Below, in pieces: positions 1-12,400 of a stretch of DNA of 64,000 nucleotides; within the stretch, counting starts at the first letter, position 1; the number at the start of each line of letters is the position of its first letter. Location of the stretch: positions 20,240,553 to 20,304,552 of the forward strand of contig NC_049983.1 in assembly GCF_000003815.2 (NCBI RefSeq), written 5' to 3'. The DNA comes from Branchiostoma floridae (lineage: Eukaryota; Chordata; Leptocardii; Amphioxiformes; Branchiostomatidae). Under the pieces are notes generated by a model. That model searched no databases and was not told the DNA's origin. It saw only the letters and a list, made by a program, of their open reading frames with translations. The position numbers and the translations under genes are program-made.

Positions 1-228
1 TCCAGCGACACTGGCAGCATTTCAAGTGAGATATTGCTCAAGGAATCCATAATATCTGAAGTCATTAATTACTAACATGAATACAAGTGCAAGCATGTGT
101 ACACTGACAAGAGAATCATGCACAGATCCGACTGTGATTGTTCGTTTTATGATTTATTAGCAGCTTATAATTAGCAGTTTAGGTCCAGTACACTGAGCTG
201 AGCTGATATGATTTGTTTTTATTTCTAG

Positions 229-3200
229 GGTCAATGGGGCAGAACTGTGGAGGAACTCTAAACAAAGACAGTCCGACAAGAAACTTTACATCTCCCAACT
301 ACCCTAGACCAGTACAAGATGGCGTCACTTGTGACTGGATCATCGAAGCACCCATGGGTCAAGTTCATCTGCAGTTTGACGACTTCATTTTCGCGCCAGC
401 AGTATTTGGGTGTTCTGACTTTAACGCGTTTGTGTCAGTGTATGACGGTTCGTCCACATCATCCCCATCACTAGGGCGGTACTGTGGAGATGAGATCGGG
501 AACTTCGCGCCTCCAGACGTGATACAGTCATCTTCAGGGTCTTTGTTCGTCCGCTTCTACTCGGGAACCTTCGTTGGTCTTACATCTGGACAAGGATTTG
601 TTTCAACTTTTTCTTTCCCAGGTAGAATGTTTATATTCCCTATTTTGTTTGTATTACTACATCGCTAAACGTATTGTCTGCAACTATCAGAAACTTTTTT
701 TTTTCATTTACTGCCAATGCCTATCACCCGATATTCCCATGTATAAAGCTTTATTGTACACTTGGTTACAATTGTGTTTGATATGATATCGAATCATGCT
801 TGTTTCCAGACCACGCTGACTGTACTGACGTGGTGTGTCAGAACGGAGGGACGTGCACAGACACACCGAGTGGATACAGCTGCTTCTGTGCTGCTGGGTT
901 CACTGGTTTGCAGTGTGAAACAGGTACACAGTGCCTTTTATAGAACGGTTGTTTTTTTAGTCTCCATAGCAGGCTCTCTGGGCTTTCTTCCGTCTTTTTT
1001 TTGTGTCACAATACAGTTTTGCTTGCCTTTTGTACTGGGTCGCTTGTAGTACTCGTCATAATTACAATGTTAATATTAGTGGTTGTTTTGTTTTGTTTTC
1101 TCACAAGAAAACGTCGACTACTGCGCATCGTCTCCTTGTACTAACGACGGGACATGTGTGAATGTACTTGGCGGTTTCCAGTGCGAGTGCACGTCAGAGT
1201 ATGTTGGGACACAATGCCAAGGGTAATTTATTCCCAAATCATTATATTATTCTAGTAACTATCATCACCAGGTGGTAGGTTGGCGCTTTGCGGCTTAAGA
1301 ACAGGGACTTACACGTACACTACAGTCGCTGTTGATTTCTACAATAAAGTATGTTAGCATAGGCAGATTTTTCCATTACAAATCAGTGTATAAATCATCA
1401 CATCAACAAATTTCATGTTTTGTCTGGCTTAGTGTTAAAATCCTCATGCTTGATGCCTCTGGGGATGGAAAGTGGCTACATTGAAGACAGCCAGATCTCA
1501 GCATCAACAGAGAAGACTGGGTACGAGGCTTACAAAGGCCGACTGAACGGCCCCCGTGCCTGGCAGGCAAACATCGCTAACACTAACCAGTGGTTACAGG
1601 TCAACTTTACCACCAGAACCATCATCACCGGGATCCAGACACAGGGTTTGTGGGGAGGCCATGTCAAGAGCTACAGGCTTCTCTACGGAGATGCAGAGGA
1701 CGGCCTGTCGGTGTATAAAGAACCTGGTTCGGACGGTAGCAAGGTATCAGCGACATGTATATTTTTGTGATAATGAATGTAAACATAAGTATGAGAAATA
1801 GCATTTCTACATCATGTACTCCATTTCACTGTGGCACTTTACATGTACTTTTCATTTTTTTTTTCATTTCAAACTTTATTTCAGGCTCTTGGCTCATATC
1901 GCATACATAATAGACATAAAAAATATACAATATAACAATACAAATACACTTTATGTACAATAAAAAAGATGAATTACCCGGGGCTTTTGTAAATAAGATT
2001 CACATAGTGTGTCCAGAATTTGCTATGGAAAAGAGCATCTGAGTGGAATAACCGGGAGATAATGTTGTTATTATAATTAGATGTGGCGATGCGTTGTACA
2101 AATGCATGTGTTAGTTTTCTCCTTCTAGCTTCAAAAGTATCAATCCCATGTGTAACAAACATTTGGCTGGCACTATCACTCGTACGATAGTACTGCATGC
2201 CGCTCCTCCTCTCTGACTGTCTCTCCTTCTCTCTGACTCCAGGTCTTCGATGCAAATTCCGATGGGGTGACAGTGGTCAGTCACGACCTTGACGTGCCGA
2301 TCATCGCGTCTATCGCACGAGTGAATCCACAAAGCTTTACTAACAACCTCCTACGTCTCCGAATGGAGTTGCTGGGATGTGAAGGTAAGGGTCTCATACA
2401 GTATTGCCAATGTGGATAGGTACAGGCAAACCTATTAGCCGGCTTCGAAGAGGAATAACATTGGTCCTCTTGATTTGTTTTTGAATTTGTTAAGTAAAGT
2501 AAATAAGATTCACTTATTCACCTACGTTAAGTATAAAAATCTTACAACGATTATATGTTATTTTTTACAGAACCAGCTCTCCCATTGACAACCCAACCAG
2601 CAACTACGACACCTAGTACTACAACAGTCCAGTCCACAGCCATGCCTACAACCCATGCAACAACAACAGAAGACGTGTCAACGGTTGCACAAACTACATC
2701 CGCTTCACCAACAACACAGCCTGCTACAACATCAGTTGCCACAACATCTGCAACAACGCAACCGACTCTCCCTCCATCTACACAATCTAGGACAACTGAA
2801 ATGCCTACAACAAGTATGAGCCAGACTACAACCGACTTGACAACAGTCATTCCATCATCTCCTCTTGCTGTCTCAACAACAATGACATCTACAAATGAAA
2901 CAACAGATGCGCAAACATTGACGACATTGGAAATATCTACCGAGACAAGATCGACATCAACAACTCCTACGGTTGAAACATCAGGGACAACAATGATAAT
3001 AACTCCATCATCTTCTTGGACGATGCCTGGAGTAGAAACTACTGAGGAAACAACAGTGCCACATGCAATAACTCATACAGCAACAGCAACAACGACTATG
3101 GTTGAAACATCAGGAACAACAATGGTACCAACTACAACAACTGCTGCAACGACACCTGGATTAGACACTACTGATGTAACAACAACTTCAGAAGCCACTG

Positions 3201-5271
3201 CAGCAACCACAGCAACAACGACGGCTATGGCTGAAACGTCAGGAACAACAATGGTGCCGAATCCAACAACTGCTGCAACAACACCTGGATTAGACACTAC
3301 TGAGGTAACAACAACTGCAGAGGCCACTGCAACAACCACAGCGACGTCTACGACTTTGGTTGAAACATTAGGAACAACAATGGCACCAACTCCAACAACT
3401 GCTGCAACAACGCCTGGAGTGGACACTACCGAGGCAACAACAGTGGCACATACAACAACTGCAGTAACCACAGCAGCAGCATCAACTACACCAATGTTAG
3501 AAACGTCACAGATAGCAAAGGCATCAACACCTGTGGCAACGACAAAATCGACATCACCAATGGTGGAAACGTCTGCAAAAGTAACAACTGTAAAAACGTA
3601 TGTCCACACAACGACAACAGAGGATTCCACACCGATGAAAACCAACATACCTCTACCTAAAACTACAAAAACTGATCCGAAGAAGACAACGGCTAGTCTT
3701 TCCAAATACACTACAACGGCTAAAGATGGCGACAAGGAATCACAGACAGGCGACAGTGGAGGAGGAGGTAACACCGTGGTGTTCGCTGCTGCAGGAGCCA
3801 CAGGAGGAGTAGCGGTGCTGGTCGGGGTGGGAGTCACTGTCTTCATCTGCAGAAGGCGCAGAAGGTAAAATACCCCAGCATTTTCTCTATAGGTCTTTTC
3901 CTATTGACTTTGAATGAAATTTGCCCGGGTGCCATCCTACGTATCGAACCGGGGCTCCCACACTCTTTTTGTACGGTATGGGGATGGTATACTAACTAGG
4001 ATGGCACCTATGCCAATGTTTTACGACTAATCAATTATCAAGTAAATGCATGCAGCTGTACAGTTTGAAGCCCCATCATGCTGATTCTTAAAGTTAATCT
4101 ATATCACAACAACGTAACATTAATGAATCTTATGTGAATCTATATAAATCTGCATTTAAATGAATCATATGATAATATTTGGTGTTACAGGGATTCTGAC
4201 GCTTGTCGAGTACCGATGGAACGTCTTGGAACGAAAAGCATTGATTCTAAACCGTGAGTTGTTTTAGTCGCTTACCTAATGAATCTCAACTAATTTTGCG
4301 GGTTTGCCAGGGGGTGTTTAATCACAGAAGTGACCCAATGTAAACATTTACTGGTGCCTCCCGCCGGGCGTTATCTAATGTGATGACAAAGTGCAAACAT
4401 TCCAGTATAGCAAACCGTCACTGTTGCCACTCTATATAGTACAGTATGTCCTTGATATCTCGTCTTGAATAAAGGTTAAGACCACCAAATACACAAACCC
4501 GAATAACCAAACTAACGTAATATGTGATGGATATCACACCAAAATTGGTGTATAAAGTTTTGTCTGTCCATGTCTGCAGAGATAGCACCAGTGCTGAAGT
4601 GGCCATAGGAAACCCCCTCTATGGAGCGTAAGTCACTACGGATTTTTCTCTTGATACGGCTGATATGTACAGATAACCATTACTAGTCTATAGCTGGGTC
4701 GTTCAAGATTGTTCGTATGACCCGTAAGCTCGAGCTCTTTTCTTCTTCTTTCATACTGCCAAGTGCCAAGCCTCTACTACCAGAGATTAACGTCAAGCTT
4801 TGTCTTACTTCTTGATTTACGTGACCTTTACTTTAATTTACTTAAACTTTACTTTACTTAACTTTACTTTACTGTACTTCTTTACATATTTACTAATTTT
4901 ACTTTACTTAACTTTGCAGTTATAAATTTAGTTGCCTTTTTAAGAAATACATCTCTTGTAGGTAAATAGATAGATTGTGGCCAATTCTTTTTCACATTGT
5001 ATTCACAGTATTGTGATATATTTATCTACATCGTATTGTTTTGGAAAAGTACGAGAATAAATCTTTTCCCTTTGTTTGCCAAACGCGTTTCGACTCCAGT
5101 TGCTTCTAGTTAATTGTGGAAAAATGTCAGTGATGTCATTTTTATTAATTTACGACAACCCCGTTTTATGACTAACTGACTTATAACTTAAATGACTAAA
5201 CCTTCATTTGACTTTACAGAATGGACGAGCCCAATAAAGTGAGCCTTGCCGTGAATGACAGCTGTGCATGA
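229..5271 (+). CDS. Receptor gene A, 5'-partial: CUB-EGF-EGF-F5/8C-mucin-TM-NPLY tail
   Basis: Coding exons: 229-621 (CUB), 810-923 (EGF), 1108-1221/1222 (EGF), 1433-1743 and 2243-2384 (two halves of one F5/8C discoidin domain), 2571-3864 (mucin stalk plus TM), 4191-4253, 4580-4627, 5220-5271 (tail, stop TGA). The CUB exon starts in phase 1, so the signal-peptide exon lies left of the window, as in paralogue B. CUB has the four usual cysteines and the IxxPxGxVxLxFxxF pattern. The discoidin domain opens with SSC and closes with LLGC. The stalk is cysteine-free Thr/Ser/Pro for about 400 residues, followed by Gly-Asp linker, a ~25-residue Ala/Val/Gly helix and a CRRRRR stop-transfer. The tail contains GNPLYGA, an NPxY motif. 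Predicted role (inference): type I surface receptor for lipid or glycan ligands that recruits PTB adaptors. Oddity: the second EGF exon has an extra G at its donor, which breaks frame if GT is used. No exact vertebrate orthologue recognised. Confidence 0.85.
1855..2200 (-). mobile_element. 3' end of a non-LTR retrotransposon (LINE) in gene A intron
   Basis: Lies antisense in the intron between the two discoidin half-exons. Read on the minus strand it gives an open frame ending at 1974 with motifs typical of the extreme C-terminus of LINE reverse-transcriptase proteins (YRTSDSASQMFVTHGIDTFE, then HSKFWTHYVNLIY). The frame is followed by a short AT-rich 3' UTR and a T-rich (minus-strand A-rich) end near 1855-1870. 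It is 5'-truncated, as LINE insertions usually are. The exact family (CR1-like or other) cannot be settled by eye. Confidence 0.5.
2972..3500 (+). repeat. 129-bp (43-aa) tandem repeat inside the mucin exon of gene A
   Basis: The block beginning VETSGTTM recurs at 2972, 3101, 3230 and 3359, exactly 129 bp apart, with a degenerate fifth start at about 3495. Each unit encodes about 43 residues rich in Thr, Ala and Pro and is a multiple of three, so copy-number change would lengthen or shorten the stalk without losing frame. Paralogue B has a shorter stalk without this regular array. Confidence 0.85.
3928..4008 (-). mobile_element. tRNA-like element (SINE head, tRNA pseudogene or small foldback element)
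   Basis: An 81-bp stretch in the intron after the TM exon has 12-bp complementary ends (GGTGCCATCCTA at 3928, its complement ending at 4008). Read on the minus strand it carries a D-arm-like TAGTTAGTATA and a B-box-like GGTTCGATACG at tRNA-like spacing. The D and T stems pair poorly, so a functional tRNA is unlikely. Confidence 0.4.
4828..4920. repeat. TTTACT-type simple repeat
   Basis: Imperfect short-period repeat of ACTTTACTTTA-like units in the intron between the last two tail exons of gene A. Confidence 0.7.
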
Positions 5272-5783
5272 CGATCTTATCACCAGTGGCAATGACCTGG
5301 AGGTCACTGACACTTCGGGTGGATAGCGCTTTGCCTTACGTCATCAAAATATACATTTTACACTTTCATTGGGCTCAATAGACTAGCATATGTACAGGGT
5401 TAAGTTTTCAAAAAATCATCATCAAAAATACTGTATTTTCCTTTAGCTATATCCATGCACTCATTATCTTCTGTATACCATTAGTATGTTACTTTGTATG
5501 TATAAGGCACATATTTCATACAGACAGTAGCTAAAGGTATGAATTGATAAATCACAAAAAAAAAAAACGTTTTAACAAGAGTAATCCTTAAGCTTGTGAC
5601 GTAAGATTTCTAACCAGTTCTTTCATAAAGTTATGTAACATCATTGAAAAATTCAAGAATCTTAACAGTTTCATTACTAGCGGTTTTAGCCATCTGTACA
5701 TACAACAGAGCCAGTCATATTTCCAACGTAATCCCTTTTCATTGTACAAATAGCTGTACATAGTCATATTTCTATTGAAGTGC

Positions 5784-5789
5784 AATAAA
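5784..5789 (+). terminator. Poly(A) signal of receptor gene A
   Basis: AATAAA about 510 bp after the stop codon of gene A and upstream of gene B. It is the first canonical hexamer I see in the 3' flank. Confidence 0.5.
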
Positions 5790-6417
5790 GAGAATAACGT
5801 ATCATGAAATGTGTCTGTCCAGATCTGTCCATCACATGGCGTACAGTCAATGTGAAGGTCAATGATGTGTTAATACCAACTGCAAATGTAACCTTGTGGA
5901 CAATGTAGTTATCTATCGTGCGGACCAATTTATGATAAAAAGGAAAATTTATTAATAGATCTGTGATCAAATAGTGTAATGTAAATACGATACATCTATA
6001 TTCAAGACGTAGCAGAAGAACACTAAGCCTTATCAAAAATAAATGCGTATCTATGGTTCTACTGGTAGAATAAGATGAAATGGGATGAAATTGAATGAGG
6101 ATATATGCTGGTCTTTGGGATATATGTAGTACTCGGGCATTTCCCAATGAGATCACGACAAACGTTACTCATATCGATTTGTATTGGTCAGTACAAACAC
6201 CCGACCGTTTGCACAAGATAACCCAGCCACAGAGAACAATCCGCTGTCAATCACCACTAAAACATATCATTGGAGGAGAGTAGATTTGTTTGGCGCAAAG
6301 GATTTTGGGACAGGGTTGTTGTCAAACAAATCAAAGGTTCAGACCTTTTCACCTGTTAGATAATATTTTAGTTGAATCCGGTCGGGGATTTGCAGTGTTC
6401 GAGGGAGACAAGGGAAA
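5790..6417. other. Intergenic spacer and promoter region of receptor gene B
   Basis: AT-rich spacer between the two tandem receptor genes. No convincing TATA box or ORF seen. The open frames crossing it on the minus strand show no protein-family features. Confidence 0.4.
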
Positions 6418-9400
6418 ATGACTCCGTATGGCAGTTACGTTTTACTAGTGGTGCTGATGCTGGAGAACCCAGCACTACAAGGTGAGTGTGTTTCCAAAAT
6501 AATTATAGATTTAATGAGTATACCTTGTCTCTATTGTCTTTTTTTTCAGTGTCAATTCTGAGCATATATGCACGCATAGACGATGACAAGTAATATAGAT
6601 AGTGATACATGTATTGGCAGCTTAAATGTTCGCTGTAGTGTTAATGCAAATGACATTAAAATGTCATCTACTGACATGTTCATGATCAGATGTTGCATAA
6701 GACGGAAGAATCTAGGAAGCAGCCATGATTTTGTAGTTGCCGCGTTGACAAGTGTTACTGGTAAGAATGTTGTGCGACATGGTTCCGCTCAGAACTAATA
6801 TATAAAGACTGGTAGTGATTTTATGACACATTATCACTATGGGTATTATATTCCATCTATGTCTCATCGATGTTGTTTTGGCGCCTGAGCCTAAAAATAT
6901 GACCATACACATGTCGGTATAGAATGCGAATGTACTTGGTAATGATGACATCATGCTACACAGAGGCCACAGCATTGATGGCCTCTGAAAGAGTCTGAAT
7001 AAGCGATGATCATGACATTTCTTACTGTGTTTTTGTATGAAATTCTATGATCACTTATCACTTTGTTTATATGGCATTCAAAGTGCCACCCAATGGCTCA
7101 ATAGCAGTGTAGACTATATGATGGCCGTTTCTTATAATATTTCACATGCTCCTCGGTTTAAATTTAAAAAAGTAGATAATGTTTATAACATCAACATCAC
7201 ATAAGGTATCAGTGATGACCTCCAAATAGCCGGGCCATACACGCGTGTCCAGTCATTGGATAAACATTAAAGCCCACCCGCAATATACGAACTGCTGGTT
7301 TGTCATGTTGATTCAACAAACTAAAATGAGCACATCAAATAATGGCCAGCAACATATCTTTTGTAACTTTGGCTCAGATTGTAATTCTCAAACGACTTAA
7401 CAAAGCTGATGAACCATATCCATGTACAACAGCTAATAAGCGATAGGAAATTTGGACACTCACAAGCTAACGTTAAAAGAGATAAACTGTTAAGTTTAGG
7501 GGACAGACGACTTGTTACAACAAGGCAGTCCAATGTCTGTCTTGTTTCTTAACTTGTCACTTATTGCTGCCAGGTGGAAAACAAAGTACTTACTTCTCAC
7601 CTGAGTACGCTATCTGACAGTCGTCCATAAAATATGACTCAGGCGACAGGGATTATGAACCTAAATGTCATCGCGATAGGTGGTCCGTTCAGGGACAATT
7701 TGATCACTTTGTAATTGCTAATCATCAAAAAGGGTATTGCTCACGCAATTTATCAGAACACAAATTTGCCAATAGGTACATAAAAGAGATAACGATTTTC
7801 CGACCAGGATGAAGAGGATTTTGTACCTTTATTGTCCTTCTTTAACTACTCGTATAGTTGGATTTTATGTAACTGATCACGAAGTATAGTAATGTTCACA
7901 ATAAGATGTTACACTCTTCTTCTATAAATCTCCACTGAGGTGAAGCATGGTGTTTTTTCAAGTAGCTATCAGTGCATTCGGCTTCGCTACGGTTCGCGTT
8001 TTTAGGCGAGCACACCGCTTCACCTGTACTCTTCCCCATAATAGTCGGGTTCTTTTACATTCAGTTGAGCTGTGATGCCATTATAAGCTTCCTCATACGC
8101 AGGACCGTCGGTTGTACGTTCCCATGCGACAGGGCGACATGTGGTAAATTTCCTAAATTTTTGTTTTTCTATATAGGTTCGATGGGACAGACCTGTGGAG
8201 GAACCCTTAACAGAGACAGTCCGACACGGAACATCACATCTCCCGACTACCCAAACCCGATCCAAGCACTGATCACCTGTGACTGGATCATTGAAGCACC
8301 CACGGGTCAAGTTCAGCTACGGTTTGAAGAATTTAGTTTCTTCCAGACCATGCGTTGTACTACGTCAGAGCCAACTGTGTCAATATTTGATGGTTCATCT
8401 ATATCAGACCCATCACTAGGGCGGTACTGTGGAAATGAGAATGGGAACTTAGCGCCACCAGACGTGACAGTGTCGTCCTCAGGGTCTCTGTTAGTTCATT
8501 ACTACTCGGGAAGATACGGTGGAGCAGGAGTAGCGGGAGAGGGCTTTATCGCTACGTTTTCTTTCCCAGGTAGAGTTTGGTTTCAATGATCATACTATGA
8601 TTCAATGATCATGCCTGACACAGGAACCAATTTGATGGTACATGTGGTCATTTCTGATGATTAGTGTCTGATGTAGATAACCAATGTTGTCAAATAATCA
8701 AAGGGAAAACATTTTTATTATTGATAATTGTAATGTAGCCTTGAATTTGATTGTTTATATAACGCCAATGTATAACAACACCTCCACTCAAAACACAGGC
8801 GTAGTGGACTGTGCATCTTCGCCGTGTACTAACGGAGGGACATGTGTGAACAGACCTGACGGTTTCCTATGCCTGTGCCTGCCGGAGTATGTCGGCACGC
8901 GGTGTGAAGGTAATCTGTTTTCAAGAGGGCTTTAACTTGTCGAAACCTTTATTTCTTCATAATTTCCCTGAAGATTTGAATTTGGGCTGAATGCAATATC
9001 AATTATTTCTGTCCCCCCACAAGATACGGCCGGCGTCGACCACTGTGCCTCGTCGCCTTGTACTAATGCAGGGACATGTGTGAACGGACCCGACAGTTTC
9101 CAATGCCTGTGCCCGCCGGAATATGTCGGCACGCGGTGTGAAGGTAATCTGTTTTCAAGGGAGCTTTGCTTTGACGAAAATTTTTCTTCTTCAAAATTGC
9201 CCTGAAGATTTGAATTTTGGCTCTATGCAATATCAATGATTTCTTTCCCACCACAAGATGCGGCCGGCGTCGACCACTGTGCCTCGTCACCTTGTACTAA
9301 TGTAGGAACATGCGTGAACGGACCCGACAGTTTCCAATGCCTGTGCCCACCGGAGTATGTCGGCACGCGGTGTGAAGGTAATCTGTTTTCAAGGGAGCTT

Positions 9401-12400
9401 TGCTTTGACGATAATTTTTCTTCTTCAAAATTGCCCTGAAGATTTGAATTTTGGCTCTATGCAATATCAATGATTTCTTTCCCACCACAAGATGCGGCCG
9501 GCGTCGACCACTGTGCCTCGTCACCTTGTACTAATGCAGGGACATGTGTGAACGGACCCGACAGTTTCCAATGCCTGTGCCCACCGGAGTATGTCGGCAC
9601 GCGGTGTGAAGGTAATCTGTTTTCAAGGGAGCTTTGCTTTGACGATAATTTTTCTTCTTCAAAATTGCCCTGAAGATTTGAATTTTGGCTCTATGCAATA
9701 TCAATGATTTCTTTCCCACCACAAGATGCGGCCGGCGTCGACCACTGTGCCTCGTCACCTTGTACTAATGTAGGGACATGTGTGAACGGACCCGACAGTT
9801 TCCAATGCCTGTGCCCGCCGGAGTATGTCGGAACATTATGTCAAGGTAATCTGTTTTGATAGCAGAGTTTTATTCTAATGAAGCTATAATTTATGATAAA
9901 TTTTAAGTTGAAGAATCTCATGCGTATGTAAACCATTTGTCTTCTTTTGGTGTTTGACAACATTAAGAATAGTATTGTGCCACACATCAACATCACAGTC
10001 AATCGGTCTCACGTGCTTCTGTTATCAGGAAACACCCAATCAAAAGGTTAAATATGACGATTTCTAGCATCATAGCAACATCGAACTCCTACATTATAAA
10101 GACAATTCTGTTACTTTTTAGTGTCAAAATCGTCATGCTTGCTGCCACTGGGGATGGAAAACGGTGACATCGAAGACAGTCAGATCTCAGCATCAACAGA
10201 GAAGACTGGGTACGAGGCTTACAAAGGCCGGCTGAACGGTCCCCGTGCCTGGCAGGCAGACGTCGCCAACACTAACCAGTGGTTACAAGTCAACTTTAAC
10301 AACAGAACCATCATCACCGGGATCCAGACACAGGGTTTGTGGGGAGGGCATGTCAAGAGCTACAGGCTTCTCTACGGGGATAAAGAGGACGGCTTAACCA
10401 TGTATAAAGAGACTGGATTCAACAATAGCAAGGTAATGTTAACATATTAAGCGACACCCACAATATGTTTCCTCCTTGTCATACTGTAAATTAACAGGTA
10501 ACCCTCTCAAAAAAGGGCTTCACACTATTGAACCAGCAGTCATTTTACTCTGGAATTTTTTGTCTGTTGTTTCCCGTATTTGCCTCCAGATTTTTGATGC
10601 TAATTCCGAAGGACGAACAGTGGTCACAAGTAACTTTAGCCTGCCGATCCTTGCTTCCATCTTGAGAGTGAACCCTCAAGACTTCACATATAACTTGATA
10701 CGTCTCCGATTGGAGCTGCTGGGATGTGACGGTGAGAAGCCATATTGTCAGAGAATCTAGTCATTTTACCTTTGCTAGCTAGTCATTTTACTTTTGCTAA
10801 GTAGGTTAGGTTTTAGTGCCTTTTGTATGTACTAGTATTTGTTTCTGTAAACAAAAATTATGACACCAATGAATCCTATGTATGCCTATGGTTTATGAAA
10901 TTTTATCTGTCTGCCTTTCATCAGACATCGACCATTGTGCGTCGTCGCCCTGTATCAACGGAGGGACATGTCTGAATGTACCAGACGGCTTCCAGTGTTT
11001 GTGCATCCCAGAATATGTCGGGACCCGGTGTCAAGGTAATACGCGCGCATGTAAATGCTATCTGACATCGGTATAGTAGTCTAGTCTGTACCTGCAATAG
11101 AAATCATAATTATCCACCATGACCATGTCATTTTTCTCATTCAGTTTCAAAATCATCTTGCATGCTTCCACTGGGGATGGCAAGCGGCTACATTGAAGAC
11201 AGTCAGATCTCAGCATCGACAGAGAAGACTGGGTACGAGTCTTACAAAGGCCGCCTGAACGGTCCCCGTGCCTGGCAACCAGTCCTGGCAGACACTAACC
11301 AGTGGTTACAGGTCAACTTTAACAACAGAACCATCATCACCGGGATCCAGACACAGGGTTTGTGGGGAGGGCATGTCAAGAGCTACAGGCTTCTCTACGG
11401 AGATACAGAGGACGGTCTGACCATGTACAAAGAGACTGCAGCCAACAGCAGCAAGGTAAATTTGGCATCTTAGCTTCTCATAATAGCTAAGATGCGGCTC
11501 CTTCTAATAACACAAATAAACAAATGACATTTAGAAACTATGGCTAAACTACACATGATTGACATTGTGGCAGCAAGTATCCCACTACGGTGTCTTTTGT
11601 TTGTCGTTTTCATCTGCATCTTTCCTTTACCTTCAGGTCTTTGATGCGAATTCCGAAGGAACAACAGTTGTTAGTCATGACCTTGACGCACCGATCCTCA
11701 CGTCCATCCTGAGACTGAACCCGAGAGACTTCACAAATAACTTGATACGTCTCCGGTTGGAGCTACTGGGATGTGAAGGTGAGAAGTCATATTCTCAAGG
11801 TTTTACCTCCTCAAATATGCAGATATGTGTTGTATTTGGCTCTGAGAACATACTCACTTACACGCTGATAAATCTCATGTATGCAATGATATCTGTCGTT
11901 TTTCCTCAGACGTCGACCATTGTGCATCGTCGCCCTGTACTAACGGAGGCACATGTGTGCATTTGACTGACAGTTACCAGTGCATGTGCCCGCCGGAGTA
12001 CGTTGGAACACAATGCCAAGGTAAATTCCTAATCATAAGAACTACATATGTCAAGTGGCATATCATTGTATGTCAAATGACGCACATGTAGCTATGCCTA
12101 TTGTCATCTTTTAACATAGCTATAGCGAAATATTCAAATCACTATTTTTGCAACCATGTCGTTCTTCTCATTCAGTATCAAAAGCCTCATGCATGCTGGC
12201 ACTGGGGATGGCAAATGGTGACATTGAAGACAGCCAAATCTCGGCATCCTCGGAGGTGGCCGGATACGAGGCTTACAAAGGCCGCCTGAACGGTCCCCGT
12301 GCCTGGGAAGCAAACGTCTCCGACACTAACCAGTGGTTACAGGTCAACTTTACCACCAGAACCATCATCACCGGGATCCAGACACAGGGTTTGTGGGGAG

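Noticed and set aside
3073-3846. Long minus-strand open frame (257 codons) rich in Val
   Set aside because: Exact antisense of the Thr-rich mucin exon; ACA/ACT codons read as TGT/AGT/GTT in reverse and lack stops. Same for 13156-13785 and 2551-2850.
9063-9758. Three near-identical minus-strand ORFs of 75 codons
   Set aside because: They repeat because the EGF exon unit is tandemly duplicated; they are antisense shadows.
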